64,000 nucleotides of DNA from assembly GCF_001412085.1 (NCBI RefSeq), contig NZ_LKEV01000001.1, positions 62,001-126,000 on the forward strand. Direction: 5' to 3'. Shown in pieces: positions 1 to 10,250 of this stretch (positions are counted from its first letter, which is position 1; each line of letters opens with the position of its first letter). Origin of the DNA: Corynebacterium lowii (GTDB lineage Bacteria; Actinomycetota; Actinomycetes; Mycobacteriales; Mycobacteriaceae). The position numbers were made by a program, and so were the translations under genes. Under the pieces are notes generated by a model, which did no database searches, had not been told where the DNA came from, and saw only the letters and a program-made list of their open reading frames with translations.

Positions 1-574
1 AGAGCGGCAGCGGCATGGGTTGACGACGCATGACCTCCGCCCACAGATCGGAGCGCCCGGGAGCAACCACATCGGAGGGCAGCGCCGGGGCCACGTACCA
101 ATCCCCGCGCTCAATCTCCTCGGCCAGTTGGCCCGGCCCCCACTCGGCATAACCGGCAAAGAGCCTCATGCCCTCTAGGTCCTCGCTCAGTTCCTCCGGT
201 TCAGCCCGCAGGTCCACCATCGCCAGGCGATTAGCCAAGCGATTCAAGGCCGGATGCCCCTCAAGCTCCACGCCCTGCGCGGGCACCCCCACGCCCACCA
301 CGGACTGCTGTTGCAGCGGACCGCCGATGTACAACGCCTGGGGCTTAGCCACCACGTTCACCCATTCGGGCATCACGTTGTACACCGCCAGGTCGCTGCG
401 GGAGGCCAGGTTCACCCCAAAGGTCAGCCTCTCGTTGTTCTCAATCACCAGAATCACCGAACGCGCAAAGTCCGCCGATTCCATTCCCGGAGCCGCCACC
501 AGCAGCATGCCCGGAGCGGGATCGTTGCGCTCTAGAGCATTAAAAAGCCTGTCCGCGTAGTATTCCTCAGCCAC
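1..574 (-). CDS. YqgE/AlgH family protein (UPF0301), 3' end outside window
   Basis: The minus-strand frame runs open from a GTG at 574 to the window edge, giving about 191 codons. The sequence shows the family features: an N-terminal stretch ending in PGMLLVAAPGM, then the SVILVIENN strand and GGPLQQQSV, and a C-terminal FAGYAEWGPGQL block. An in-frame TAG just upstream leaves GTG (or a neighbouring ATT) as the only reasonable start; a GAGAGGA ribosome site precedes it. The biochemical function of the family is unknown; it is cytoplasmic and sometimes called a putative transcriptional regulator. It lies 18 bp downstream of cca on the same strand and could be co-transcribed with it. Confidence 0.85.
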   Translation of the reverse strand, partial: MAEEYYADRLFNALERNDPAPGMLLVAAPGMESADFARSVILVIENNERLTFGVNLASRSDLAVYNVMPEWVNVVAKPQALYIGGPLQQQSVVGVGVPAQGVELEGHPALNRLANRLAMVDLRAEPEELSEDLEGMRLFAGYAEWGPGQLAEEIERGDWYVAPALPSDVVAPGRSDLWAEVMRRQPMPLPL

Positions 575-592
575 CGCAATCTTCCTCTCAAC

Positions 593-2101
593 CTATCCTT
601 CGGCTTTCTCCTCGGCCCACCACTCCCGCAAAGCGGCAATGGCCTCCTCACGCTCCATCGGCCCGCGCTCCAAACGCAGCTCTTTGAGGTATCCCCAGGC
701 GCGCCCCACCTCGGGGCCGGGACGCAGCCCCAGAATCTCCATGATCTCGTTGCCGTCCAGATCAGGGCGCACCCGCGCCAAATCCTCCTTGGCCTGGATC
801 TCCTCGATGCGCTCTTCCAGGTGATCGTAGTGGGCACGCAGGCGCGCCGCCTTCTTTTTATTCCGGGTGGTGCAATCGGCCCGCACCAACTTATGCAGCC
901 GGGGGAGGAGGTCACCGGCGTCGGTCACATAGCGCCGCACCGCGGAATCCGTCCACTGCCCCTCGCTAAAGCCGTGGAAGCGCATGTGCAGGAACACCAG
1001 TTGTCCCACATCGCTCACCATCTGCTTGGAGTACTTCAGCGCCCGCATGCGCTTGCGCACCATCTTCGCGCCCACCACCTCGTGATGGTGGAAGGTCACC
1101 CCACCGCCCGGCTTGGCGGCACGGGTGGCGGGCTTTCCGACGTCGTGAAGCAAAGCCGCCCAGCGCAGCACCAGGTCGGGCCCCTCGGCGGGGTCCTCCT
1201 GGTCGATGGCCTGGCGCAGCACCGTCATGGAGTGGGCGTAGACGTCCTTGTGCTGCATGTGTTCGTCGGGGGTGAGGTGCAGGCCGGCCACCTCGGGGAA
1301 AATGATCTCCGCGATGCCGGTGCGCACCAGGATCTCCCAACCCTCCTCCGGGTAGGCGCCGGCCATGAGTTTGTCCAGTTCGGTGCGCACCCGCTCGGCA
1401 GTGATGCGGCGAATCTCTCCGGCCATGCTGCGCATGGCGGCCTCCACGCGCTCAGCCAGACCCACACCCAGTTGGGAGACGAAGCGCGCGGCGCGCAGCA
1501 TTCTTAGGGGATCGTCGGAGAAGGATTGTTCCGGGGCCGCCGGAGTATCGAGGATTCCGGCGCGCAGGGCGGCCAGGCCGTTCATGGGGTCGTGGAAGCG
1601 GCCCTCCACCGCACCGGTAGCAGAAGCAGCACCAGCACCCGGAAAAAGCTCCACCGCCATCGCATTCAACGTAAAGTCCCGGCGCACGAGGTCGCCCTCT
1701 AAGGTGTCCCCAAAGCGCACCTCGGGGTTGCGCGAGATTCCATCATAGGAATCAGAGCGAAAGGTGGTGATCTCTATTTGCTGCCCGGCCTTTTCCGCCG
1801 AGACCGTACCGAACTCAATCCCGGTATCCCATACGGCGGGGGCGTAGCCCTCCAGAATCTCCTTGATCGTCTCCGGGCGCGCCGAGGTGGTGAAGTCAAG
1901 GTCGTGGCCCAGTCGGTTAAGCAGCGCATCGCGCACGGAGCCACCCACCAGGTAGAGCGATTCCCCGCGCTGGGCAAAGGCCACCACGAGGTCGCTGAGC
2001 ACCGGGCTGAGTGTGCTCACCGCGTGCTGGGCGCGCACCAGCATCTCTGCCTCGGAGAGTTCTGCCTGGGTTTCCTGGTGTTCCTGGTGTTTCACCCGCA
2101 T
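593..2101 (-). CDS. cca: CCA tRNA nucleotidyltransferase
   Basis: This enzyme adds or repairs the 3' CCA of tRNAs in the cytoplasm. The protein is about 502 residues. It has the nucleotidyltransferase motif LVGGSVRDAL near residues 51-60 and the catalytic DLD near 67-69, followed by RRDFTLNAMA, the RNA-binding head (DPLRMLRAARF) and a C-terminal HD domain with LLHDVGKP. The frame stays open upstream to 2461, but the ATG at 2101 gives the family length; the extra upstream residues have no similarity to the family. It is divergent from the Nudix gene, as cca (pcnA) and mutT4 are in M. tuberculosis. Confidence 0.93.
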   Translation of the reverse strand: MRVKHQEHQETQAELSEAEMLVRAQHAVSTLSPVLSDLVVAFAQRGESLYLVGGSVRDALLNRLGHDLDFTTSARPETIKEILEGYAPAVWDTGIEFGTVSAEKAGQQIEITTFRSDSYDGISRNPEVRFGDTLEGDLVRRDFTLNAMAVELFPGAGAASATGAVEGRFHDPMNGLAALRAGILDTPAAPEQSFSDDPLRMLRAARFVSQLGVGLAERVEAAMRSMAGEIRRITAERVRTELDKLMAGAYPEEGWEILVRTGIAEIIFPEVAGLHLTPDEHMQHKDVYAHSMTVLRQAIDQEDPAEGPDLVLRWAALLHDVGKPATRAAKPGGGVTFHHHEVVGAKMVRKRMRALKYSKQMVSDVGQLVFLHMRFHGFSEGQWTDSAVRRYVTDAGDLLPRLHKLVRADCTTRNKKKAARLRAHYDHLEERIEEIQAKEDLARVRPDLDGNEIMEILGLRPGPEVGRAWGYLKELRLERGPMEREEAIAALREWWAEEKAEG

Positions 2102-2173
2102 TATCCTACCTTCCTCGCTCAAACCCACCTCGCGGAATACCGCCGCCAGCGCTAAGCGGATACCATCTAGGTA

Positions 2174-3115
2174 ATGAAGGAAAGGGACGAACGCGCAAGC
2201 CAGGCCGGTGGCTCCGGTACGCCTGGCGGTTCTGGCGCGTCGGGAACGTCCGGCAATCAGTCTGGTCATCGCCGCAAGCGACGCCGCCGGGGTGGGCGCG
2301 GCCGCAATGGTCAGGGCAACCATAATCAAAGCCGCAATAATCAGGCCAGCGATAACGGCAACGCGCCGTCGCACGCGGAATCCACGGGGGAAGAAAACCC
2401 GCAGTCCAGCGGCCATACGGGCAACCGCCGGAAGCGACGCCGCCAGGGGAACCGCAACCAAGGCAGCAACGGCGGGAGCAGGAATACGCAGCGCTCCGGC
2501 CAGCGGCGCGGCAATAAAAATTGTGCCTCCAAGCGCCGTTCCTCAGCTCGCGGTGGGCGCGGCGGCCACCGGGGGTACTCCTCTTCCCGGCGCGGCCCCG
2601 CTCCCTCGCACTTCGATACCCGGCGCGAGACCTCGGCGGGAGGCCTCGTGGTATCCGGCCTGGCGGAGTCCGTGCGCCCCGATGGCAGCGTGGATCTTTC
2701 CCGCCTGTACGTGGCTCTCATCGGTCGCTTGGATCGCCGGGGCCGCCTGCTGTGGTCCATGCCCAAGGGCCACGTGGAACCGGGGGAGGATCACCGCTCC
2801 ACCGCGCAGCGCGAGGTGTGGGAGGAAACCGGCATCAGCGGCGAGGTCTTTGCGGAGCTCGGCGTGATTGATTATTGGTTCGTTTCCGAGGGGGTGCGGA
2901 TTCACAAAACCGTGCATCACCACCTGCTGCGTTATGTGGACGGCTACCTCAATGATGAGGACCCCGAGGTCACGGAGGTGTCCTGGATTCCGGTGCACCA
3001 ACTCATCGAACACCTCGCCTATGCCGATGAGCGCAAGCTCGCCAGGGTCGCGCACGATATTCTCCCGGATCTCGCCCGCGCGGAGCACCAGGCAGGAAGG
3101 CACACCCCTCGATGA
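2174..3115 (+). CDS. mutT4: Nudix hydrolase with basic low-complexity N-terminus
   Basis: This is a predicted cytoplasmic Nudix pyrophosphohydrolase. The Nudix box spans residues 199-221 (G-H-V-E-P-G-E ... R-E-V-W-E-E-T-G-I) and matches GX5EX7REUXEEXGU. The first 145 residues are rich in Gly, Asn, Ser and Arg, with two [15 protein letters not shown] clusters and no fold that can be recognised; they could bind nucleic acid, but that is inference. The ATG at 2174 follows a TACCAT -10-like hexamer so closely that the transcript may be leaderless. The stop overlaps the next ATG by 4 bp. The position matches MutT4 (Rv3908) of M. tuberculosis; the substrate cannot be read from the sequence. Confidence 0.85.
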   Translation: MKERDERASQAGGSGTPGGSGASGTSGNQSGHRRKRRRRGGRGRNGQGNHNQSRNNQASDNGNAPSHAESTGEENPQSSGHTGNRRKRRRQGNRNQGSNGGSRNTQRSGQRRGNKNCASKRRSSARGGRGGHRGYSSSRRGPAPSHFDTRRETSAGGLVVSGLAESVRPDGSVDLSRLYVALIGRLDRRGRLLWSMPKGHVEPGEDHRSTAQREVWEETGISGEVFAELGVIDYWFVSEGVRIHKTVHHHLLRYVDGYLNDEDPEVTEVSWIPVHQLIEHLAYADERKLARVAHDILPDLARAEHQAGRHTPR

Positions 3116-5865
3116 CCTTCCCGGGGCCTTTCTCCCGCCGCGCGCTGCTGCGCCCGCTGAGCCTGGCGGCCGTCGTTAGCACTCTGGCGCTGGGCACAAC
3201 GCTGGGTGTGGGACTGCCCGCGCAGGCCGACGTCCTGCCGCTTTCGCCCACGGCGGAGGATTCCAAGGACGCCTGGGTGAATCCCGCGGTGCGCGCGGGG
3301 GAGGAAGAGAGTCCGGTCACGGTGGAGTTGCTGGACATCAATGGGGGGAAGCAGGCGCATCTCGCGCCGGGCCACGAGTTGAGCCTGAGCCTGCGGCTGC
3401 GCAATGTTTCTTCCGAGCCCGTGGAAGAACTCGCCGTGAGCCTCCGCCGGGGGCAGGCCGTGCCCACCGTGGCCGCTCTGCGGCAGGCCCTCGCGCAGGA
3501 TTCCACTGCTTATACGCAGGGGGGTAGTCCGCTGTTGTTGGGCGATCCCCTCGGGCCAGGGGAGGAGCGGGTGGTGGAGCTGCGCGCCGCCACGAGCACC
3601 GCGGAGCAATCCGCCGAGACCCTGGCCCTGGAGGCTGGTTCCACCTACCCCATGCTGGTGGCGGTCACGGGCGTGACGGGGGCCAGCAGCACAGCGGGAA
3701 CCAGCGGTGCAACGGCGTCCGGCAACACTGCGGGAGACAACACTGCGGGAGGCACCGGCGCTGCGGAGGGCACCGTACGAGAATTGGATACCGAGCGCTT
3801 TGCCGTGGACGTGGGCGAGGGAGAGGAGGCCCGCGCACAAAACGAGCAGCAGGACGAACAGCAAAGCAGCGAGCAAGACGAGCAACAGAGCACCCAGCAA
3901 GACGGCGAGCAGAACACAACAGAAACAGAAGAAACCCCACCGGGCCTCTCGCTGCTCTACCCCCTTTCCGAGCCCACGCACATCGTGCCGGGGGAAACCG
4001 GGGAGGCCCCGGAATCCGCCCCCCTCATCCTCAGCGAGGATTCCCTGGCTCATTCCCTGGCCGCGGGGGGCCGCCTCCACATGCTCTTGGGTGCCTATGA
4101 GAAGGCGCTGGCCTCCTCCCAGGTGGCTCAGTCCTCCTGCCTGGCTCTCGATCCCGCGCTGTTGAGCACCGTTGCGCGCATGGGGGAGGGGTACACGGTA
4201 AGCCCCCAGCGCCGGAGCCTCAGTGAGCCCACGCGCCGCCTGCGCGATAGTTGGCAATCCTCTTCCGAGGATGCCGAGGCCACCCCCGGTTCCGGGGTGC
4301 AGGCGGCTCAGTCCTGGTTGGAGCGTCTGCGTGGCGTGGCGGCGAATCACTGCGTGGTGAGCCTGCCGTGGGCCAATGCGGATCTCGACGCCGTGCAGCG
4401 TACCGCGAACCCGTGGCTCATGCGCGAGGCCCTTCAACGCGGCCAGGAGGTCATTGCGGAGACCATCGGCGTGACGCCTCAGCGCGGCGTCGTGGTGCCC
4501 GGTTCCGGTTATGTTTCCGAGGCCACAGTGCCCGCCCTGGGCTGGGCAGGGCAGGAGAGCACGGCGCTCTCCCAGGAGTGGGAAAGCGCCGCCTCTGCGG
4601 GTTCCCAGGAAAATACTCGGGACCTCGGCAGCGCTGATTCCACCCTGGATTCGCCTTCGCTTCCCGACGCCACCGGCTCCATCTACCCCCAAGCGCCCCA
4701 GCATCCCGTGTCCGTCCTGGTGGCCGATAACACCGTGTGGTCGGTGCCCAAGGTGGATCGCTTTGCCCAGATTGGCGCCAATATCCGGGCGATCACCTAC
4801 CCGGCCTCGCTGGCCGCCACGCTGGCCGCCACGGGGGACGACCCCGCCACGATGGGGTATTCCAATCCGGAGGGGCGCTTTGATCCCACCCTGGATTCCC
4901 CGGTGGCGCGGCAACTCACGGCGGCTTCGGCCGTGCGGCGTTCCCTGGACAAGGCCCATCAGGACCAGCAGCCCATGTTGATTGCCCCGCCCGCCACCTT
5001 GAGCGCCGATACCGGGGCAATGTTGTTGGAGGAGACCCAGGCCGCTCTGGAGGAACAGCGCGCCACGCCCTTGAACCTCAACGGCTACCTCAGCCCCGAG
5101 CAGCGGCAGGAAAGCGATCTCGCCGCTATCGCTCAGGTGGCAGAAGTGCCCTCAACGCCCCGCCTGGGTGCGCCTTTCCTCGATCCCGCGGTGTATAGCG
5201 ATACCGAGGTGCTGCGCACCATGCAGCAGGCGAACTACACCGATGATCTCACCGGCCTCATGGTGAATGATCCCAGCATTGCGCTGAGCCGTTATGGCTT
5301 CACCGCCCCGTTGCGTCAGGATCTCCTCACGGCCTTGTCCACCACGCGCCGCCGCGGAATGCACAGTTTCGATTCCGCCGTGGAGGATTCTTCCCGGCGC
5401 CTCAATGGCAACCGCGAGATTCTTCAGGATCTACGCGGTTCCGTGGCCCTGCTTCCGCCCGGCAATGTGTACACGCGCACCTCGGATTCCTCCCCGCTAC
5501 TCATCGTGGCAAAGAATGGTTTGCCCCTTCCGGTGGATGCCACCATGCGCTATCACGCGCAGCAGGAGGCCACGATTAGCACTCCCACGCACCTGCGTAT
5601 TCCCGCCCGCGGTTCCATCACCGTGCAGATGACGGCGGATATTGAGGATAGGGACGAGCAGGCCCACATGGATCTGTGGCTGGCCTCCTCCGATGGCTCC
5701 ACCATCTCCGCCCCCGTGCACATTGCAGTGCACACGCGGGCGGGCCTGGTGGGCACCTCAACGCTGCTCGCGGGCCTCGCCGGTCTCCTCGCGGCCTGGA
5801 TATTATTCCGCCTGGGGCGCAAGCGCGCGCTTGCTCGCCCGAAGCGCCCGGAGATTAAGAACTAA
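3112..5865 (+). CDS. DUF6049 family secreted, membrane-anchored protein
   Basis: This 917-residue protein begins with an arginine-containing signal peptide ending near AQA (residue 38) and ends in one hydrophobic segment (about residues 885-905) followed by a basic tail, so most of it should face the cell-wall side. A Gly/Thr/Ala stretch followed by a Gln/Glu-rich low-complexity linker (around residues 185-275) separates an N-terminal beta-rich part from the larger C-terminal part. It occupies the place of Rv3909 in M. tuberculosis, between the Nudix gene and murJ, and is translationally coupled to the former (ATGA overlap). Its location next to murJ suggests an envelope role, but no function is established. 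Confidence 0.85.
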   Translation: MTFPGPFSRRALLRPLSLAAVVSTLALGTTLGVGLPAQADVLPLSPTAEDSKDAWVNPAVRAGEEESPVTVELLDINGGKQAHLAPGHELSLSLRLRNVSSEPVEELAVSLRRGQAVPTVAALRQALAQDSTAYTQGGSPLLLGDPLGPGEERVVELRAATSTAEQSAETLALEAGSTYPMLVAVTGVTGASSTAGTSGATASGNTAGDNTAGGTGAAEGTVRELDTERFAVDVGEGEEARAQNEQQDEQQSSEQDEQQSTQQDGEQNTTETEETPPGLSLLYPLSEPTHIVPGETGEAPESAPLILSEDSLAHSLAAGGRLHMLLGAYEKALASSQVAQSSCLALDPALLSTVARMGEGYTVSPQRRSLSEPTRRLRDSWQSSSEDAEATPGSGVQAAQSWLERLRGVAANHCVVSLPWANADLDAVQRTANPWLMREALQRGQEVIAETIGVTPQRGVVVPGSGYVSEATVPALGWAGQESTALSQEWESAASAGSQENTRDLGSADSTLDSPSLPDATGSIYPQAPQHPVSVLVADNTVWSVPKVDRFAQIGANIRAITYPASLAATLAATGDDPATMGYSNPEGRFDPTLDSPVARQLTAASAVRRSLDKAHQDQQPMLIAPPATLSADTGAMLLEETQAALEEQRATPLNLNGYLSPEQRQESDLAAIAQVAEVPSTPRLGAPFLDPAVYSDTEVLRTMQQANYTDDLTGLMVNDPSIALSRYGFTAPLRQDLLTALSTTRRRGMHSFDSAVEDSSRRLNGNREILQDLRGSVALLPPGNVYTRTSDSSPLLIVAKNGLPLPVDATMRYHAQQEATISTPTHLRIPARGSITVQMTADIEDRDEQAHMDLWLASSDGSTISAPVHIAVHTRAGLVGTSTLLAGLAGLLAAWILFRLGRKRALARPKRPEIKN

Positions 5866-5931
5866 TTACATCCCGGCCACAGGGCCGTGTCAGTTTCCTT
5901 TCACGGGTTTCAGCCACAACAATGGTCACTC

Positions 5932-8900
5932 GTGAACGCCACAGATCCACAGCACAGGCCATCGGGCCCCGAGCCGGAGCGATCCAGCCAGGGTTTGCGC
6001 TCCCGCATCGTGGCCCCCACGCCGCCCGCCCCGGTGCCCGAGGTAAAAAGAAAGCCTCAACCCGCGTCCCCGGCCGAGGTTGATCGCTCCAACCTCAGCC
6101 ACGCGCCGGGGCAGGCACCGAGTCAGGCGCCCACCCTCAGCACCCCGCCCGGACGGCGCACAGAGGCAAACACGGCAACGGCTATCGACGCCCCCGAGCA
6201 GGCGGAGGAGACCACCGACGGCGACGTCGTGCGCTCCACCGGCTCGATGGCGGTGGCCACTCTGATCTCCCGTATCACGGGTTTCTTGCGCACGGTGCTC
6301 CTGGGTTCTTCCCTGGGCACGGCGGTGGGCTCGGCCTTTGGTACGGCCAATACGCTGCCCAACCTCATCACCGAGGTGGTCCTCGGCGCGGTGCTCACCT
6401 CCCTGGTGGTGCCGGTGTTGGTGCGTGCGGAAAAGGAGGACCCGGATAGGGGAGCGGCCTTCATCCGAAGATTGTTTACCCTGGCGTTCTCCCTGCTCAC
6501 GGTCATTACGCTGCTCGCTGTGGCGGCCGCCCCCTTGCTCACCCAGATGTTGGTGCGTAAGTCGGGCGAGGTCAATATCACGCAGTCCATTTCCTTTGCC
6601 TATTGGCTGCTGCCCCAGATTTTCTTCTACGGGTTGTTCTCCCTTTTCATGGCGATTCTCAATACCAAGGGAGTGTTCCGCCCAGGAGCCTGGGCCCCGG
6701 TGGCCAATAACATCATCAGCATTGCGGTGCTGTTGCTCTATCAGTTCGTACCGGGGCGGCTTTCCGACTCCGCCCCTTCCGGCCCCTTTGATCCCCACGT
6801 GATGCTGCTGGGTCTGGGCACCACCCTGGGCGTGGTGATGCAGCTGCTCATCATGGTGCCACCATTGCGGAAGGCGGGCGTGGATCTGCGCCCGCTGTGG
6901 GGGATTGATGATCGCCTCAAGGAGTTTGGCGGCATGGCCGTGGCGATCATCGTGTACGTGGCTATCTCGCAGCTTGGCTACAGCATCACCAGCCAGATCG
7001 CCTCGGGTTCCTCCAAGGCCGCGCCGTTGATTTATCAAAACCACTGGCTGCTGCTCCAGGTGCCCTATGGCATCATCGGCGTCACCTTGCTCACGGCCAT
7101 CATGCCGAGGCTTTCGCGCAAGGCCGCCGAGGGCGATGACAGGGGAGTGGTGGACGATCTCACCCTGGGCACCAAGCTCACCTTCATTGCGCTTATCCCC
7201 ATCGTGGTGTTCTTTACCGCCTTCGGCCAGGACATCGCCTTCGGCCTTTTCCGCTACGGTCACTTCGATCCCCATTCGGCCTCGGTGCTGGGTCTCACGC
7301 TGAGTTTCTCGGCCTTTACTCTCATCCCCTATGCCCTGGTGTTGCTGCACCTGCGCGTGTTCTACGCCCGTGAGGAGGCCTGGACGCCCACCTTCATCAT
7401 CGCGGGAATCACGGTCACCAAGATCGTGCTGTCGTACCTGGCCCCCTCGGTGGCGTCCTCCCCGGATCGCGTGGTGGTGCTCCTGGGCGCGGCTAATGGC
7501 TTCGGCTTCGTGGCCGGTGCCGTCATCGGGGCGATGTTGCTGCGCCGTAAATTAGGCCCGTTGGGTGCTCCCACGATCATGCGTACCTCGCTGTGGGCCT
7601 TCGGGGCGTCGCTCGTGGGCGTTTTCGTGGCGGCCGTCGCCAGTATTCTGCTGGGCCGTTTGGTGGGGCCGGAGGCCCTGGGTTCGCTGTGGGTTTTGGT
7701 GCGGCTGTGCGTCATCGGCGTGGTGTTCCTCGTCGTGACGGGCGTGGTGCTCTCCTTCTCCCGCCTGCCGGAGGTGCAGAACCTCGGCGCGGTGGCACAG
7801 CGTATTCCGGGCATGAATCGCCTCATCCGCACCGATCCCGAGCGTCAGATTCAGGTGGATGCCCCCACCCAGCAGGAGCTTTCCACGCAGTTCATCGGCT
7901 CGGATACGTTTAATGCCTCCCCGGTGCCTCCGCCGATGTCGGCCGGTGTGGTGCGCGGCCCGCGTCTGGTGCCGGGTGCTCCAGTTTCCGATGGTCGTTT
8001 CCGCCTGTTGGTGGATCACGGTTCCGTGACGGGCGCGCAGTTCTGGCAGGCCAAGGAGCAGGCCACGGGTCGTTTGGTGGCGTTGGTCTTTGTGGATACC
8101 AGCGGCACCTCTCCGATGGCTCCGGTGAGTCCTGCGGCGGCGGCCGGGGCGGCGTCGGAAGTTGCGCGCCGCACTCGCGCCCTGGCGGCCCTGGGGCACC
8201 CGGCGATCGCCCCGAATATCGAGGTTTCCGCCTATCGTTCCGGCTGCCTCGTGGTGGCGGATTGGGTGGAGGGCACCTCGCTGAAGGAGATTTCCCGCTC
8301 CGAGGAGATTCATCCCCGCGCCGCCGCCTACGCCCTGGCACCGCTGGTGCACGCCACCGCGGCTGCCGACGCCCTGCATACCCCGCTGGGCTTGGATAAC
8401 TGGGGTCGCATCCGCATTACCACCTCCGGCACGGCGGTGCTCGCCTTCCCCGCCGTGCTCTCCAGCGCCTCCACGGCCCAGGACCTCGATGCGCTTGCCT
8501 GGGCGCTCAACCTCCTCATCGACGAGGACGCCCCCGCGGACGTGCAGGCCGCCAAGCAAAAGGTGGAGGCCGCCGCCACGCTCGCTGCCGATGAGAATGC
8601 CTCGGCTCAGGAAAGGGAGCAGATCGACGCCGCGGGCCTGCGCGAGCTCAGCGAGGAGCTGCGCCAGGCGGGGTTGGCGGAGACTCCATCTTCCTCTGCC
8701 GATACCAGCGAAACCGCCGCTGTGCCCTCGCCCAGCGAGCAGGCCCGCCGCCGCGCTCAGGCGCTGAGCGTCCCAGCCGAATCCACCCCCCAGGTGGAGG
8801 AGCGCCCCGGTTTCGGTGCGAAGTCCATGACGCGCAGCGGCACCGCCGGCCTGGGAGTCATCGTCTTTGCCGCAGTGATCGCCCTGGCCGTCACCGCCAC

Positions 8901-9519
8901 CTATGTGGCCTCCGTGATCGGGGGCGAGGATGGTTCTTCCCCCGTCAACCCCGGCTCCTCACACACCAGCGAGGTAGCCCCGCCGCAGATACAGCCGCTC
9001 AGCGGCATCAACGTGTGGCAAGCCACCGGCTCCGAGGGGCAAAGCGATCACCCCCAGGACGTCAATTACGCGGTGGACGGTAACCCCACTACCTCGTGGA
9101 GTTCCGATGAATACCCCCAGGGCTTCGGGAACAAACCAGGGGTGGGCCTGCTGGTGCGCCTCCAAAATCCCATCCAGGCCACGGAGCTTGAGATATTGAG
9201 TTCCGCGCCGGGCAGTCACGCGGTGATCTATGCCATCCCCAGCAGCATGGATTCCGCGGAGTTGGAGGAGAACCTGGATCTCAGCACCATTCCCTTGGTG
9301 GCGGAGGGAACGCTGGGGGAGGGCACCACGGCCCTGCCCTTGGCCTCCACCTCGGAGCCCGCGCAGGCCCTCGTGGTGTGGTTCGATGCGGTGTCTCCGC
9401 AGACGCATACCGTGAGCGTGTCTAATATGTCGATCCTTGGCACCAAGGTTTCCCGCAACGAGGCCACCACGGAGGTGCCAGTACCGCAGGTGGACGGGGG
9501 TACCCGCCCAACGCAATAG
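5932..9519 (+). CDS. murJ: Lipid II flippase MurJ fused to pseudokinase-like and C-terminal extracytoplasmic domains
   Basis: The N-terminal 550 or so residues after a proline-rich cytoplasmic leader form the MurJ/MviN core with about 14 membrane segments, starting at VVRSTGSMAVATLISRITGF and containing the VVPVLVRA motif. MurJ flips lipid II across the membrane for peptidoglycan synthesis. After a linker comes a protein-kinase-like region (RFRLLVDHGSVTGAQFWQAK to about residue 890) without recognisable catalytic HRD or DFG motifs, then one membrane helix and a C-terminal discoidin-like domain (NYAVDGNPTTSWSS). The same architecture is known in mycobacterial MurJ, whose pseudokinase is regulated by PknB and FhaA. 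The start is uncertain: the GTG at 5932 is preferred over the GTG at 5887 on composition, and neither has a good ribosome site. Confidence 0.9.
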   Translation: MNATDPQHRPSGPEPERSSQGLRSRIVAPTPPAPVPEVKRKPQPASPAEVDRSNLSHAPGQAPSQAPTLSTPPGRRTEANTATAIDAPEQAEETTDGDVVRSTGSMAVATLISRITGFLRTVLLGSSLGTAVGSAFGTANTLPNLITEVVLGAVLTSLVVPVLVRAEKEDPDRGAAFIRRLFTLAFSLLTVITLLAVAAAPLLTQMLVRKSGEVNITQSISFAYWLLPQIFFYGLFSLFMAILNTKGVFRPGAWAPVANNIISIAVLLLYQFVPGRLSDSAPSGPFDPHVMLLGLGTTLGVVMQLLIMVPPLRKAGVDLRPLWGIDDRLKEFGGMAVAIIVYVAISQLGYSITSQIASGSSKAAPLIYQNHWLLLQVPYGIIGVTLLTAIMPRLSRKAAEGDDRGVVDDLTLGTKLTFIALIPIVVFFTAFGQDIAFGLFRYGHFDPHSASVLGLTLSFSAFTLIPYALVLLHLRVFYAREEAWTPTFIIAGITVTKIVLSYLAPSVASSPDRVVVLLGAANGFGFVAGAVIGAMLLRRKLGPLGAPTIMRTSLWAFGASLVGVFVAAVASILLGRLVGPEALGSLWVLVRLCVIGVVFLVVTGVVLSFSRLPEVQNLGAVAQRIPGMNRLIRTDPERQIQVDAPTQQELSTQFIGSDTFNASPVPPPMSAGVVRGPRLVPGAPVSDGRFRLLVDHGSVTGAQFWQAKEQATGRLVALVFVDTSGTSPMAPVSPAAAAGAASEVARRTRALAALGHPAIAPNIEVSAYRSGCLVVADWVEGTSLKEISRSEEIHPRAAAYALAPLVHATAAADALHTPLGLDNWGRIRITTSGTAVLAFPAVLSSASTAQDLDALAWALNLLIDEDAPADVQAAKQKVEAAATLAADENASAQEREQIDAAGLRELSEELRQAGLAETPSSSADTSETAAVPSPSEQARRRAQALSVPAESTPQVEERPGFGAKSMTRSGTAGLGVIVFAAVIALAVTATYVASVIGGEDGSSPVNPGSSHTSEVAPPQIQPLSGINVWQATGSEGQSDHPQDVNYAVDGNPTTSWSSDEYPQGFGNKPGVGLLVRLQNPIQATELEILSSAPGSHAVIYAIPSSMDSAELEENLDLSTIPLVAEGTLGEGTTALPLASTSEPAQALVVWFDAVSPQTHTVSVSNMSILGTKVSRNEATTEVPVPQVDGGTRPTQ

Positions 9520-9560
9520 GCGCGAATCAGCGGCGCCCAGCGGCACGCCGCGCTCTAATG

Positions 9561-9592
9561 GTGTGAGGCTCCTCGGGGGAGGGGCCTCACAC
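9561..9592 (+). terminator. Strong stem-loop between murJ and sigM
   Basis: A 14-bp stem (9561-9574 pairing with 9579-9592, one G-U pair) closes a GGGG tetraloop. It ends 19 bp before the sigM ATG. No U-tract follows, so it is not a classic intrinsic terminator. It may attenuate murJ read-through or lie in the 5' untranslated region of sigM and tune its translation. Confidence 0.55.
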
Positions 9593-9611
9593 TCATATCA
9601 CGGGGGAATCC

Positions 9612-10181
9612 ATGAAAAACCTATCCGATAGTCAGCTCGTGGTGGCCTACCTCGCGGGGGAAGCCGCCGCCTTCGCGGAGATCGTTACCCGCCACGGAAC
9701 GCGCCTGCTGTGGGTGGCGCGCCGCTACAGCCGCAATGAGCACGACGCCCACGACATCGTGCAGGATGCCCTGTTGCGCGCCTCCCAGAGCCTGCACACC
9801 TTCCGCAGGGAATCCAAGCTCAGCACCTGGCTGCACCGCCTGGTGGCCAATTCCGGCTACGACTTCGCCCACCACCGCCACCTGCGCGAGAGCCCCACGC
9901 TGGACGACGACCGCACCTCCCGGGACACAGATCTGCGCCTGGCCTACGATCCGTTACGCCACATTGATACCCGGCTCACCCTGGAATCGGCGCTCAACCA
10001 GGTGCGCCCCGATCAGGCCGCAGCCCTCGTGCTTATCGACGCCGCGGGCTACAGCGTTGCCCACGTAGCCGCGATGGAGGGCGTGCAGCCGGGGACGGTG
10101 AAATCGCGCCGGGCGCGGGCCAAAACCGCGCTGCGGGAGATCATGATGGCGCAGGAATCAACGGTGCGGCCTTCCCGTTGA
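9612..10181 (+). CDS. sigM: ECF-type RNA polymerase sigma factor SigM
   Basis: This 189-residue protein has sigma region 2 (residues about 10-80: DSQLVVAYLAGEAAAF, then HDAHDIVQDALLRA) and region 4 (about 120-180: DQAAALVLIDAAGYSVAHVA, then GTVKSRRARAK). In C. glutamicum SigM drives thioredoxin and other thiol-stress genes. The start at 9612 follows the ribosome site GGGGGAA. trxB follows directly. M. tuberculosis has an anti-sigma gene (Rv3912) at this place; there is no room for one here, since trxB begins 69 bp downstream, so SigM control must act otherwise. A SigM-type promoter overlaps the end of this gene. Confidence 0.92.
   Translation: MKNLSDSQLVVAYLAGEAAAFAEIVTRHGTRLLWVARRYSRNEHDAHDIVQDALLRASQSLHTFRRESKLSTWLHRLVANSGYDFAHHRHLRESPTLDDDRTSRDTDLRLAYDPLRHIDTRLTLESALNQVRPDQAAALVLIDAAGYSVAHVAAMEGVQPGTVKSRRARAKTALREIMMAQESTVRPSR
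10153..10181 (+). promoter_or_regulatory. Candidate SigM-dependent promoter of trxB
   Basis: AGGAAT (10153-10158), a 17-bp spacer and CGTTGA (10176-10181) match the SigM promoter consensus of C. glutamicum (GGGAAT, 16-20 bp, YGTTGR) with one mismatch in the -35 element and a perfect -10. The -10 element overlaps the sigM stop codon. It would drive trxB-trxA separately from sigM. Confidence 0.65.
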
Positions 10182-10250
10182 AATGGCATAGTGGGTGCCC
10201 CGATTACACTTGGGCACGGCACAAAAAGGCTCTTGCAGGAAGGCATGAAT

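Noticed and set aside
3019..4959. 646-codon minus-strand frame opposite the DUF6049 gene
   Set aside because: Antisense shadow rich in Gly, Arg and His; the plus-strand protein has a signal peptide and family features.
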